IMG/VR virus record: IMGVR_UViG_3300030090_002389
Span: 1 to 20,604 of that record
From: a virus
Strand: one strand, 5' to 3'
Length of the DNA stretch: 20,604 nt
Position 1 is the stretch's first letter. Every line of letters starts with the position of its first letter. A program made the translations under genes and the position numbers. The notes beneath the pieces are model-generated. The model had not been told where the DNA came from and did no database searches. It saw only the letters and a list, made by a program, of their open reading frames with translations. This document shows positions 1 through 8,132 of the stretch, piece after piece.

Positions 1-147
1 AAAAAGACAGGTCTTTCTCCTAGACAGAAAGCAAGAAGAAAATCTTTTTGTGCAAGAATGTCGAAGGTAAAAGGACCATTAAAAAAAGATGGTAAGTTAA
101 CTCGCAAGGCTCTTGCATTACGCAAGTGGAATTGTGGGTCAGTATAA
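1..147 (+). CDS. Short Lys/Arg-rich phage protein, C-terminal part only
   Basis: The reading frame is open from the first base and stops at TAA 145-147, giving 48 residues that are the end of a protein starting to the left of the window. It is very basic and carries the motif SPRQKARRKSFCARM near its start and ends in LRKWNCGSV. I recognise the pattern FCARM...LRKWNC as a small module repeated across marine phages, sometimes free-standing and sometimes at the end of a larger protein; its function is not known to me. In T7 the scaffold gene lies directly upstream of the capsid gene, so this could be the C-terminus of a scaffold protein, but T7 gp9 has no such tail that I recall. A separate small gene is equally possible. 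Confidence 0.6.
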   Translation, partial: KKTGLSPRQKARRKSFCARMSKVKGPLKKDGKLTRKALALRKWNCGSV

Positions 148-269
148 AATCTTGAGACATATAGCTTATATAACATGAGTGCCTGTTGCGACAGATAACA
201 CTTATGAAATATGTGCGACAGTTTAGGAAGTTTGTACGCTAATCAAATTATTAATCCAAGGAGAACAAA
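148..269 (+). promoter_or_regulatory. Leader upstream of capsid gene with octamer direct repeat
   Basis: This 122-base gap has no reading frame of note. The octamer TGCGACAG occurs twice, at 187-194 and 214-221, 27 bases apart, so roughly on the same face after two and a half turns. I find no well-spaced sigma-70 promoter: TTGAGA at 152-157 and TATAAC at 169-174 are only 11 bases apart. In T7 the strong phi-10 promoter occupies the equivalent place, so a phage polymerase promoter here is a reasonable inference but not shown. Confidence 0.35.
258..263 (+). promoter_or_regulatory. Strong ribosome binding site fixing a GTG start
   Basis: AAGGAG is followed after 6 bases by GTG at 270. It is one of the two best Shine-Dalgarno sequences in the window (the other is at 16470-16474), which suits the most abundant protein of the virion. 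It supports GTG rather than a later ATG as start. Confidence 0.8.
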
Positions 270-1256
270 GTGGCTAATGCTACCGTATCTCGCCTTGGTT
301 TGGTTAACAACACAGGTACATCATTTGATGCCCTGTTTTTAAAAATCTTCAGTGGCGAGGTCCTAACTTCGTTTGCTGAAAATAACATTTTTAATGAGCA
401 ACTCCATTCAGTTCGTACTATTTCAAGTGGTAAGTCTGCACAGTTTCCAGTATTAGGAACTGCAACAGCCGCTTATCATACCGTAGGAACTCCTTTGGTA
501 GGAGCAAACCAAATCAAAGCGAATGAAAAGATTATCAACATTGATGATCTTCTAATTGCACAGAGTTTCATTACTAATCTTGATGAACTCAAGAATCATT
601 ATGATGTAAGGTCTACCTACGCATCTGAATTAGGAAAGGCTTTAGCCAGAACCTATGACCAGAACGTAGCGAAGGTTATTGCTAATGCTTCCAGAGCTTC
701 TGCTACTATCAGTGGTGGCAATGGTGGTCTTGTACTAACACTTGCTAATGGTAATACAGCTTCAGCTAACGTCACAGGTGACGAGATAGCAGCAGCTATC
801 TATGACATTGCACAGACATTTGATGAAAGAGACATTCCTCCAACTGATCGTTTCTGTGTACTACCCCCTGCTGAGTACTACAAGCTTGCTGAATCAGCTA
901 CAAGAACTGTAGACGTTGACTTCAACCCACAGGGTAATGGTTCGTTTGCTTCTGGTAGAGTTCAACAGGTTGCTGGCATACCAATAATGATGTCTAACAA
1001 CGTACCTCAGAGTAACGTAGGTTCTAACCCAAGTGGTGCGAACAACACTTACTCAGGTGACGATAGTAAGACTATTGGTTTAGTATTCCATAAGTCTGCT
1101 GTTGGTACAGTAAAACTAATGGATATGACTACTGAAATCTCAGGTCAAGATTACGGTATAATGTATCAAGGAACCTTAATGGTTGCTAAATATGCGTTAG
1201 GTCATGGAATCTTAAGACCAGAATGTGCAGCAACAATTAAATTGTCTGCTTCATAA
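270..1256 (+). CDS. Major capsid protein, T7 gp10 family
   Basis: This protein builds the icosahedral shell of the head. The 328 residues are close to the roughly 345 of T7 gp10A. Conserved landmarks are LFLKIFSGEVLTSF near residue 22, SGKSAQFPVLG at 53-63 and NHYDVRS at 109-115, all of which align with the T7 capsid sequence. The start is GTG at 270, chosen for the strong ribosome binding site at 258-263. It is set off from its neighbours by a 122-base leader on the left and by a terminator on the right, as in T7, which allows expression higher than that of the tail genes. I see no slippery sequence and extension that would make a T7-like minor 10B form: after the stop comes the terminator. 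There is no added Ig-like decoration domain. Confidence 0.97.
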   Translation: MANATVSRLGLVNNTGTSFDALFLKIFSGEVLTSFAENNIFNEQLHSVRTISSGKSAQFPVLGTATAAYHTVGTPLVGANQIKANEKIINIDDLLIAQSFITNLDELKNHYDVRSTYASELGKALARTYDQNVAKVIANASRASATISGGNGGLVLTLANGNTASANVTGDEIAAAIYDIAQTFDERDIPPTDRFCVLPPAEYYKLAESATRTVDVDFNPQGNGSFASGRVQQVAGIPIMMSNNVPQSNVGSNPSGANNTYSGDDSKTIGLVFHKSAVGTVKLMDMTTEISGQDYGIMYQGTLMVAKYALGHGILRPECAATIKLSAS

Positions 1257-1277
1257 TCTACCTAAATTCATAAAATA

Positions 1278-1310
1278 GGGTATCTTATTATTAGGTACCC
1301 TTTTTTTTTT
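1278..1310 (+). terminator. Rho-independent terminator after capsid gene
   Basis: A 7-bp stem (1278-1284 GGGTATC with 1294-1300 GGTACCC, one G-U pair) has a 9-base loop and is followed by ten T. It starts 22 bases after the capsid stop, the position of T-phi between T7 genes 10 and 11. It would cut down transcription of the tail genes relative to capsid. Confidence 0.85.
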
Positions 1311-1313
1311 ATC

Positions 1314-1421
1314 ATGCCCGAAGGAAAAGCTTACAATATTAAAAAGAACAAAAAGAAAAAGAAATCTAAAATGAGTTCTGACTCAAGAAATTCTTTGATG
1401 ATTACAAAAAAAAAGTATTAA
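1314..1421 (+). CDS. Tiny Lys-rich protein of unknown function
   Basis: An ATG frame of 35 codons begins 4 bases after the T tract of the terminator and stops at TAA 1419-1421, 3 bases before the next gene. The product starts MPEGKAYNIKKN, contains a run of six Lys in seven residues, and ends ITKKKY. The snug fit against the next gene supports it as real; the lack of any Shine-Dalgarno sequence and its place right behind a terminator speak against it. A-rich sequence makes Lys-rich frames by chance, so this is a tentative call. Small Lys-rich proteins of this sort are common in marine phages, and I have no function to offer. Confidence 0.4.
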   Translation: MPEGKAYNIKKNKKKKKSKMSSDSRNSLMITKKKY

Positions 1422-1424
1422 AAA

Positions 1425-2033
1425 ATGGCTGTAGCTGCAACCACTGAATTAGAAGCAATCAACATAATGCTTGCTGCTATAGGAGAAGCACCTGTTTCAT
1501 CACTGACAGGTTTACTTCCAGCAGATGTAGCGATTGCACAATCAACTTTAGTAGAAACAAACAGAGCTGTTCAATCTGAAGGGTGGTCGTTCAATACTGA
1601 AATAGATGTAACTCTTACTCGTAATGCAGCTAATGAGATTGATATACCTGTAGATGTTTTAAGAGTTGATGCTAATATTCATCAACACCCAACCATAGAC
1701 CCAATACAAAGAGAATTAAAATTATATGACAGATTAAATAATACTTATACTTTTGAAGAAGACTTGATATGTACTGTAGTTTATTTTCGAGAATATAAAG
1801 AAATACCAGAACCAGCTAGAAGGTATATAAATATTAGGTCTGCAAGAATATTTGTAGATAGACTTGTAAGTGATGATGGATTGAGAACCTATACACAACA
1901 AGACGAAATAAGAGCAAGAGCTGTTTTGATGGAGACAGATTTAAATAATGGAGATCATAATTTACTAAGAGGGGACCCTTCTTTAACAAATGTATTCAGT
2001 ACATTTAGTCCAGCCAACGGATTGATAAGGTAA
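1425..2033 (+). CDS. Tail tubular protein A, T7 gp11 family
   Basis: Twelve copies of T7 gp11 form the gatekeeper ring between portal and nozzle; this 202-residue protein (T7: 196) should do the same. The N-terminus AATTELEAINIMLAAIGEAP is the family signature, and the body has the usual RxDANIHQHP and EIPEPARRYINIRSARIF elements, the latter a helix conserved in the family. The start at ATG 1425 has only A-rich sequence ahead and no clear Shine-Dalgarno motif. It is the first gene of the packed virion block; the next gene starts 2 bases after its stop. Confidence 0.96.
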   Translation: MAVAATTELEAINIMLAAIGEAPVSSLTGLLPADVAIAQSTLVETNRAVQSEGWSFNTEIDVTLTRNAANEIDIPVDVLRVDANIHQHPTIDPIQRELKLYDRLNNTYTFEEDLICTVVYFREYKEIPEPARRYINIRSARIFVDRLVSDDGLRTYTQQDEIRARAVLMETDLNNGDHNLLRGDPSLTNVFSTFSPANGLIR

Positions 2034-2035
2034 CT

Positions 2036-4489
2036 ATGGGAGTTGTATCAAGAGCTATACCTACTTTATTAAGGGGTGTATCGCAATCTTCTGATGCTTT
2101 GAAGCAGCCAGATCATGCAGACATACAAGACAATGCAGACAGCAATCCAGTTCTAGGTCTTACAAAACGATCTGGATTAAATTTTCTTACAACCTTATCT
2201 AATAGCACTTTAGGTAATGTTCATATACAAACTATAAATAGAGATACAACTGAACAGTATGTAGCGATATTTAGTAATGGCAATGTAAAAGTATATGAGT
2301 TAGATGGTACAGAGAAAACTGTAAACAAGCCTGATGGTACTACCTACTTAAATACTTCGTCACCTAGAAGTGTAATAAAAACTGTTACTATTGCTGATTT
2401 TACTTTTGTAGTTAATACAAGCATTGTATCAGCTATGGATTCTACTTTGTCTGCTGGTACAGATACAAAAGCTATTGTCTTTATAAACCAAGCCACAGCA
2501 AATACAACTTACACTGTAACCGTAGATGGGGTGACAGTTACAGATAACACCTCTGGCGATAATCCACTTTCTACAGATACCATAGCTGCTGATATAAAGT
2601 CAGGTCTTGATTCTGGTCTTACTGGTTTTACCATACAAAGAAATGGGCCAGTATTATATATCAGAAAAAATGATGGTTCTAATTTTTCTATAGATGGTAG
2701 TGATACACAAGGCGATACAAAGATGACAATAATAAAAGATTCAGTTCAAAGGTTTACAGACCTACCTACTGTTTCTCCTAATGGTTATGTTGTAGAAATA
2801 AAAGGTGATGAAGATACAAACTTTGATAATTACTATGTAAAATTTGTCACTAATAATGGTGGTACTTTTGAAGAAGGACAGTGGGAAGAAACTGTTAAGG
2901 CTGGTATAAATTTTAAATTTGACTATGCAACAATGCCACACGTTTTAGTACGTCAGGCAGATGGTAATTTTAGGTTTGCAAAAGTAGATGGAGATTCATA
3001 TACAATAAGTGGTCAAACATATACATTACCTAAGTGGGGTGAACGTACTGCTGGCGATCTTGAATCTGCACCCAACCCATCTTTTATAGGTAGAAACATA
3101 AACAATGTTTTCTTCTTTAGAAACAGATTAGGTTTTCTTGCTGGTGATAATGTTATTTTGTCAGCAGTATCAGAGTTTTTTAATTTCTTTCCAGAAACAG
3201 TTATATCTGTTTTAGATAGTGAACCTATAGATGTTGCTGCTTCACATACAAAAGTTGCTATCTTAAAACACGCAGTAACTATGGGAGAAAAATTAATACT
3301 ATTCTCAGAACAAACACAATTCACTTTAACCAGTTCAGCCGATAACCTTACACCGAAATCAGCTAACGTGCTGGTAACAACTGAATTTGAAAGTAGTGCT
3401 GATGCCGCACCTGTTGGCTCTGGTAGTTCTATATATTTTCTAACAAAGAAAGGTTCTTTTGCAGGTGTAAGAGAATATATTATTAGTTTGGGAGGAGAGT
3501 CTCAGGTTCGTGACGCTGCAAATACAACAGTTCATGTACCAAGACTTATACCAAGTAACATTTATAAGATGGCTGTATCTAACAACCAAGATGTATTGGT
3601 CTTATTAGGTACAGATAATCAAAATAAATTGTATTTAAACAGATGGTTATATGGAGAAAACTTTACTAAAGTTTTAAATGCTTGGTTTACTTTTACAATA
3701 AATCCTAATAGAAAGTTTTTAAATATTGATTTTATTGGTACTGATTTGTTTGCAGTAATTGAAGAAGCTAATAAAGTCACTCTTGAAAAAATACCGTTTG
3801 AAACAGACTTCAAAGAACCTAACTCTGAATTTGAATTTTATTTAGATCACAAAGTAACTGAAGCAACTACAGGTGTATCGGTAGCATATAACTCTGGTTC
3901 TGATTTAACCACATTTACTGTGCCATATAGATTAAGAAAAAAGATGACAGTGGTAGGTAGATACTTAGCATCTAATGAAACAAGTACTTTTGTAGATACT
4001 CAGGGCAATACAAAATCATTAAAGTCTGGACAGGTTTTACAAACTACTAATGCTACAGATGGCAGTACAAGCACCATAACTATCAATGGTGATTACAGGA
4101 ATAGTAAGTTTATTATTGGTGAACCCTACGAAATGCACTATAGATTTAGCAAGCAAAGGATTACAGAGCAACAAGGTCAAAGTGAATTGTTAAGTGGCAG
4201 ATTGCAGATACATCATTTTTATATCAAGTATGAAAATTCATCTTTCTTTCAAGTAGAAGTAACTCCTCAAAATAGAACTACAAGTATTCATAAGTTTAGT
4301 GGTAGGTTACTAGGTTCTAACTCTAGTGTTATTGGTCAAATTAATTTAGATACTGGAACCTTCAAAGTACCTGTTATGAGTAAATCAGATAGAGTTGATA
4401 TTGATATTAAAAACGAAAGTTACTTACCTACTAGAATAGCTAGTGCAGAATACGAAGGTGTATTTCACATGAAGAGTAGAAGATTTTAA
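2036..4489 (+). CDS. Tail tubular protein B, T7 gp12 family (nozzle)
   Basis: T7 gp12 forms the hexameric tail nozzle through which DNA leaves. The 817 residues compare with 794 in T7. The first 50 residues, with IPTLLRGVSQSSDALKQPDH and NPVLGLTKRSGL, are the family hallmark. A mid-protein stretch near 440-490 (TTEFESSADAAPVGSGSSIY) and a C-terminal region with YEMHYRFSKQRI also fit. AAGG at 2027-2030 sits 5 bases before ATG 2036. The stop overlaps the next start by one base (TAATG). Together with gp11 it makes the tail, to which the fibre encoded at 13481 should bind by its N-terminal domain. Confidence 0.96.
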   Translation: MGVVSRAIPTLLRGVSQSSDALKQPDHADIQDNADSNPVLGLTKRSGLNFLTTLSNSTLGNVHIQTINRDTTEQYVAIFSNGNVKVYELDGTEKTVNKPDGTTYLNTSSPRSVIKTVTIADFTFVVNTSIVSAMDSTLSAGTDTKAIVFINQATANTTYTVTVDGVTVTDNTSGDNPLSTDTIAADIKSGLDSGLTGFTIQRNGPVLYIRKNDGSNFSIDGSDTQGDTKMTIIKDSVQRFTDLPTVSPNGYVVEIKGDEDTNFDNYYVKFVTNNGGTFEEGQWEETVKAGINFKFDYATMPHVLVRQADGNFRFAKVDGDSYTISGQTYTLPKWGERTAGDLESAPNPSFIGRNINNVFFFRNRLGFLAGDNVILSAVSEFFNFFPETVISVLDSEPIDVAASHTKVAILKHAVTMGEKLILFSEQTQFTLTSSADNLTPKSANVLVTTEFESSADAAPVGSGSSIYFLTKKGSFAGVREYIISLGGESQVRDAANTTVHVPRLIPSNIYKMAVSNNQDVLVLLGTDNQNKLYLNRWLYGENFTKVLNAWFTFTINPNRKFLNIDFIGTDLFAVIEEANKVTLEKIPFETDFKEPNSEFEFYLDHKVTEATTGVSVAYNSGSDLTTFTVPYRLRKKMTVVGRYLASNETSTFVDTQGNTKSLKSGQVLQTTNATDGSTSTITINGDYRNSKFIIGEPYEMHYRFSKQRITEQQGQSELLSGRLQIHHFYIKYENSSFFQVEVTPQNRTTSIHKFSGRLLGSNSSVIGQINLDTGTFKVPVMSKSDRVDIDIKNESYLPTRIASAEYEGVFHMKSRRF

Positions 4490-4941
4490 TGGGTCATTTA
4501 AGAAAAGCAACATTGAAAGATTTTAAATATGTAGTAAACAACATGAGAGTTATGGACAAAATAGAAGCACATTATCAAACAGGTATGAAACCAGAAGATG
4601 CACTAAGTTTTACTTATATGGGCAGTGAAGTAAATATGGCAATAGCAAATGATAATGATGAACCAATAGGACTTTGTGGAGTTCAAAATGATGGTTGTAT
4701 ATGGTGTGTTGCTACTGATGATTTATATAGTAATAAAAAATATCGCATACAATTAATAAGACAGGGCAGAGAGTGGGTTGATAATTTACTAGGCTCTTAT
4801 AAAATACTTTATAATTATGTATATGCAGAAAACACTTCTGCTATAAAATGGTTAAAAAGTCTTGGCTTTACTTTTGTGAATTACCACAAAGAGTTTGGTC
4901 TACAACAAAAACCCTTCTACGAATTTTTGAGGATTGCCTAG
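4489..4941 (+). CDS. T7 gp13-like protein with acetyltransferase-like fold
   Basis: The place between gp12 and gp14, the length of 150 residues (T7 gp13: 138) and the sequence fit the T7 gp13 family (DUF2833), which resembles GNAT acetyltransferases. The pattern seen is GNAT-like: strands at about 47-78 (VNMAIANDN, PIGLCGVQ, CIWCVAT), then a helix at 84-100, then YNYVYAENTSAIKWLKSLGF at 109-128, the usual N..AI..L...GF ending. The acetyl-CoA loop of true GNATs (Q/R-x-x-G-x-G/A) is degenerate here, with RIQLIRQGREW at 86-96, so catalysis is doubtful and a role in head assembly, as for T7 gp13, is more likely. ATG overlaps the gp12 stop; the gp14 gene follows without a gap. Confidence 0.85.
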   Translation: MGHLRKATLKDFKYVVNNMRVMDKIEAHYQTGMKPEDALSFTYMGSEVNMAIANDNDEPIGLCGVQNDGCIWCVATDDLYSNKKYRIQLIRQGREWVDNLLGSYKILYNYVYAENTSAIKWLKSLGFTFVNYHKEFGLQQKPFYEFLRIA

Positions 4942-5529
4942 ATGTGTGTTGGTGCTGCGTTAGGTTTAGGAACAAAAGCTGTCGGTGGTGCCTTAATTTC
5001 TCAGGCAACAGCTTTTAATATTGGTTTAGGTCTAACGGTTGCTAACTCTTTTATGCAGAGGGCAGCAGCTCAAGACTCAGCAGATCAAACTTTTCAAACA
5101 GGTCTTCAAGCTAACCTATCAGCAGAAGATGATAAGAGACAAAAACAGTTAGCTTTATCAGAAAAAAAAGATGAAGAAGAAAAAGCAGCAGCTCAAGATA
5201 AATTTGCTAGAACTATAGAAACAATGAATCTTCAAGAAAGTCTTATTGCTTCAGAACGATCTGGTTTAACAACTGGTTTATTACTAAGAGACTTTGGTTT
5301 ACAAGGAGCTAATTATAGAGAGTCTGTAAATCAAAGTTTAGAATCTATGCAAAGACAATATCTATTTAATATACAAGCGACAGAGTCAGAATATTTAAAT
5401 AGAAGAAATAAAATACAAAGTAATATAAACACAGCATATAGCAATATACCTTCTCTTGGTGAAACTTTAGTCAATATTGGTGTAGGTGCTTTAGGTAACT
5501 ATACTTCTGCACTGTCAATTCCAGCTTAA
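4942..5529 (+). CDS. Internal virion protein, T7 gp14 family
   Basis: T7 gp14 is part of the inner core and is ejected to form a pore in the outer membrane. This protein has 195 residues (T7: 196) and, like T7 gp14, starts with MC. Residues 3-37 are a Gly/Ala-rich hydrophobic helix (GAALGLGTKAVGGALIS onwards), a candidate membrane segment. Residues 55-100 are charged and helical. The family stretch SERSGLTTGLLLRDFG-QGANYRESVN covers 104-130. ATG 4942 abuts the stop of the preceding gene, with TTGAGGATT as a weak Shine-Dalgarno site. It should act with the next two proteins in forming the channel for DNA entry. Confidence 0.92.
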   Translation: MCVGAALGLGTKAVGGALISQATAFNIGLGLTVANSFMQRAAAQDSADQTFQTGLQANLSAEDDKRQKQLALSEKKDEEEKAAAQDKFARTIETMNLQESLIASERSGLTTGLLLRDFGLQGANYRESVNQSLESMQRQYLFNIQATESEYLNRRNKIQSNINTAYSNIPSLGETLVNIGVGALGNYTSALSIPA

Positions 5530-5532
5530 ATT

Positions 5533-8130
5533 ATGGCAATTCAAGATTACAAATTTCAAAGCACAGCAGGGAAAAGTTTTAGAACTCCTGTTGAAACTGC
5601 TGTTGAACCTGTAATACCTCCAAAGACAGGCACAATGGCACTGGCAGAAACTCTTTCAAATGTTAATCCAACCTTACAAAAATTTTTAGGTAATGAAATC
5701 AATAGACAAAAACCATATTTAATACAAGAAGGTATGAATGAGGTTTTAGCTGCCCAAGGTGATGAACTAAGAGAGTTAGTTAAAAAAGTACAAAAACGTG
5801 ATGGCAGTAGAGCTGCAAGAGATTTAATAGGAAATAATGTTTTTACTCAATATGGAGTAGAGAAAGCGTTGGCTATGAATTTAGGTAATGCTATAGAAGC
5901 TAAAACAAACAAATTTTTTAAAAATTATGTAGTAACTAGAGAAATAAATGGACAGACAGTTAGCTTACCATTAAGTGATTTTGATATAAACTCGTCAGCT
6001 TGGAAAGATGCAGTTGCAGAATTTCAAACACAACAACTACCAGATACAAAAGGAATAAGACCTGAGTTATTAAGTTTGCATTTCTTACCAAAACAGGGAG
6101 CTGCTTTAACAAAAGTATTTAATGACCAAGTATCAAGCAAAGCTGAAAGAACAATTAGCAATGCGACAATGGGCTTTGAGCAACTTGTATTTGGTACTTA
6201 TCTAAGTATTGATGATTACCAGAAAAATATTGATTTAAATATTATTGATAATGATGGTTTTATAGATGGTAATTCTTATGCTTTTAATCAAATACAAAAC
6301 GCTACCAAGCTTATGGTTAGTCAAGGTTTATCACAAGCGGTATCACCTGATAAACTTCTTACACTTATAGAAAATACTGGTTATAAAATTGTTGATTACT
6401 ATTTAGATGAAGGTCTTACTTTAGAAGAAGCTTTTAATGAGTTTGAAGATTTTACTGAATTTCTTAGACCTTTAGAAGTTGGTCAAGGTAACACTCTAGG
6501 TAGTTATTATCCAAATAAACTATCAGGTATTAAAGCTAACATTATAAAAAAAGTAGAAGAAGAAAAAAAGAATGAAGAAGATTTAGTAAAAATAGCTGAT
6601 GAAAATGCTATTAATAAAGCGTTAGATGGATTGGATTTTTCAAGTAGCGACCCTAAGGTTATTGAACAAACTTATGCAAGTCTTGGTAAATTAAAAGCAC
6701 AATACGGAGATAGAATAGATTTTATAAACCAACGAGTAGACGCATTAAATATAAATGTAGATCAATGGTTTGATAACTTTGAACTTAGTTGGTATAAAGG
6801 AGAGTTTGTAGGAAAAAAAGAAGAAGCAATAACACTTCTAGGTAATTTTTATGCTGGTCTAGGTTCAGCTAGAACTGAGAAAGACTATCAAAGGTTTGAT
6901 GATTTGATGAAAACTATTAAAGGCACTACTGGCAATAGTTACATGGAAGACTATCCAATGATTCAAGATAGTCTTAACTTTGCACAAGACTTGTTAAAAG
7001 AAACAGACTCGTCAGGGCAAGTTTTTATACCCCCTGCAAGAGTAGATGCTTTATATAGATTAGATAAACAATTAAAAGAAGATATATTTGATATTAGAAA
7101 AGATACGAAGTTAGATAGTGTAGGGAAAAGAGAAGCTATTAGACAAAGACTAAATCAATATGAAGATGATGTTCGCAAGTTGGCTGGCAATAATAATTTA
7201 TTTGATAAAAATAAATTCAATAATATGTTTAACAACAATAATCAACAGAATAATAACAACAATAATCAACAAAATAATAACAACAACAACTTTCAAAAGA
7301 ATGAAACAGAAACAAATCTTGAAGGATTAGGTTTAAGTTATAATCCAGAAGATGTAGTAAGTGATGTAAATACTAATCCGTTTCAGTTTAGTGATGGGGA
7401 TTTGATAGCAGCTAATTTCACACCTATAAATAAAGAAAATAATAATTCACAACAAAATGTAGAACAGGAAGAAAATAATTTTGTTCAAAACATAGCGGCT
7501 GTAGCTCAAGATTTTATTCAAAATCCTAAAGATTTTACTTTTGATAAGGTGGCAGAAGTAACAAAAGTAGAATCATCTAAAAACTTTGTAGATTTTTTCC
7601 TTGATGAATTTATAAATAACAATGCAGAACAAGGTCAAGATTTAACTAATTTACTTACACAAGATGACCAAACATTTTTAAAAGAAGAAACTTTAGGAAT
7701 ATTAAATAGTAATATTGGTAAGACATTACTTGCAGCAAAAGATTACCAAGCAGTACAAGATTATGTACGAGAACAATTAATAATGGGATTTAATTACAAC
7801 AATCGTATAGGGTTACAAAACTCACTTGGTAATGGAAACTATTTAGATGTAGAAGCTTATGTTAATAACAACGAGATTATATATAACAATACATATTTAT
7901 TCCAAAGTGTTGATACAGAAACTCAAGGTAGTGATTTGTTGATTAGGTTGCCAATGTCTTTAATTAAGAAAGTAATGATGTTGCCTTTACCAAAAGGAAT
8001 AAATAGAAGAATAATAGAAATAATTAATAATGCTCCAAGAAAATATGTTATAGATAAAATTGGTGAAGAAAATGTCAATAAAATACTAGATAACCCATAC
8101 CGCTATACCATAAACTTAGGTAAGGTTTAA
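5533..8130 (+). CDS. Internal virion protein, T7 gp15 family
   Basis: Position and size identify this as the gp15-type core protein, which in T7 is ejected into the periplasm and forms a hexameric tube with gp16. The 865 residues exceed T7's 747. It is largely helical and charged, with few aromatic clusters, beginning MAIQDYKFQSTAGKSFRTP. The excess length lies partly in a low-complexity linker: residues 567-586 consist only of Asn (16) and Gln (4), and a second Asn/Gln-rich patch spans about 634-655. These probably separate a helical N-terminal body (1-550) from a C-terminal domain (about 660-865). The start is 3 bases after the gp14 stop, without a clear Shine-Dalgarno site, suggesting coupled translation. 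Sequence identity to T7 itself is low, so the call rests on synteny and size. Confidence 0.85.
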   Translation: MAIQDYKFQSTAGKSFRTPVETAVEPVIPPKTGTMALAETLSNVNPTLQKFLGNEINRQKPYLIQEGMNEVLAAQGDELRELVKKVQKRDGSRAARDLIGNNVFTQYGVEKALAMNLGNAIEAKTNKFFKNYVVTREINGQTVSLPLSDFDINSSAWKDAVAEFQTQQLPDTKGIRPELLSLHFLPKQGAALTKVFNDQVSSKAERTISNATMGFEQLVFGTYLSIDDYQKNIDLNIIDNDGFIDGNSYAFNQIQNATKLMVSQGLSQAVSPDKLLTLIENTGYKIVDYYLDEGLTLEEAFNEFEDFTEFLRPLEVGQGNTLGSYYPNKLSGIKANIIKKVEEEKKNEEDLVKIADENAINKALDGLDFSSSDPKVIEQTYASLGKLKAQYGDRIDFINQRVDALNINVDQWFDNFELSWYKGEFVGKKEEAITLLGNFYAGLGSARTEKDYQRFDDLMKTIKGTTGNSYMEDYPMIQDSLNFAQDLLKETDSSGQVFIPPARVDALYRLDKQLKEDIFDIRKDTKLDSVGKREAIRQRLNQYEDDVRKLAGNNNLFDKNKFNNMFNNNNQQNNNNNNQQNNNNNNFQKNETETNLEGLGLSYNPEDVVSDVNTNPFQFSDGDLIAANFTPINKENNNSQQNVEQEENNFVQNIAAVAQDFIQNPKDFTFDKVAEVTKVESSKNFVDFFLDEFINNNAEQGQDLTNLLTQDDQTFLKEETLGILNSNIGKTLLAAKDYQAVQDYVREQLIMGFNYNNRIGLQNSLGNGNYLDVEAYVNNNEIIYNNTYLFQSVDTETQGSDLLIRLPMSLIKKVMMLPLPKGINRRIIEIINNAPRKYVIDKIGEENVNKILDNPYRYTINLGKV
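7237..7284 (+). repeat. 24-bp in-frame tandem repeat, poly-Asn/Gln linker
   Basis: Two copies, 7237-7260 and 7261-7284, differ at one base (CAG against CAA). Each encodes NNQQNNNN within the gp15-like protein. A in-frame slippage or duplication event is the simplest origin. Confidence 0.9.
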
Positions 8131-8132
8131 AC

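Noticed and set aside
152-174. Sigma-70 promoter TTGAGA...TATAAC before the capsid gene
   Set aside because: Spacing of 11 bases is far from the required 16-18.
3013-3324. Minus-strand frame of 103 codons inside tail tubular protein B
   Set aside because: Lies wholly antisense to a clear tail gene and has no start signal; the same holds for 3619-3813, 8075-8266, 9104-9298, 9362-9562, 10643-10840, 17918-18115 and 18225-18428.
4489-4941. Active acetyltransferase modifying host proteins
   Set aside because: The acetyl-CoA binding loop is degenerate and the gene sits in the T7 gene 13 position, so a virion assembly role is more likely.
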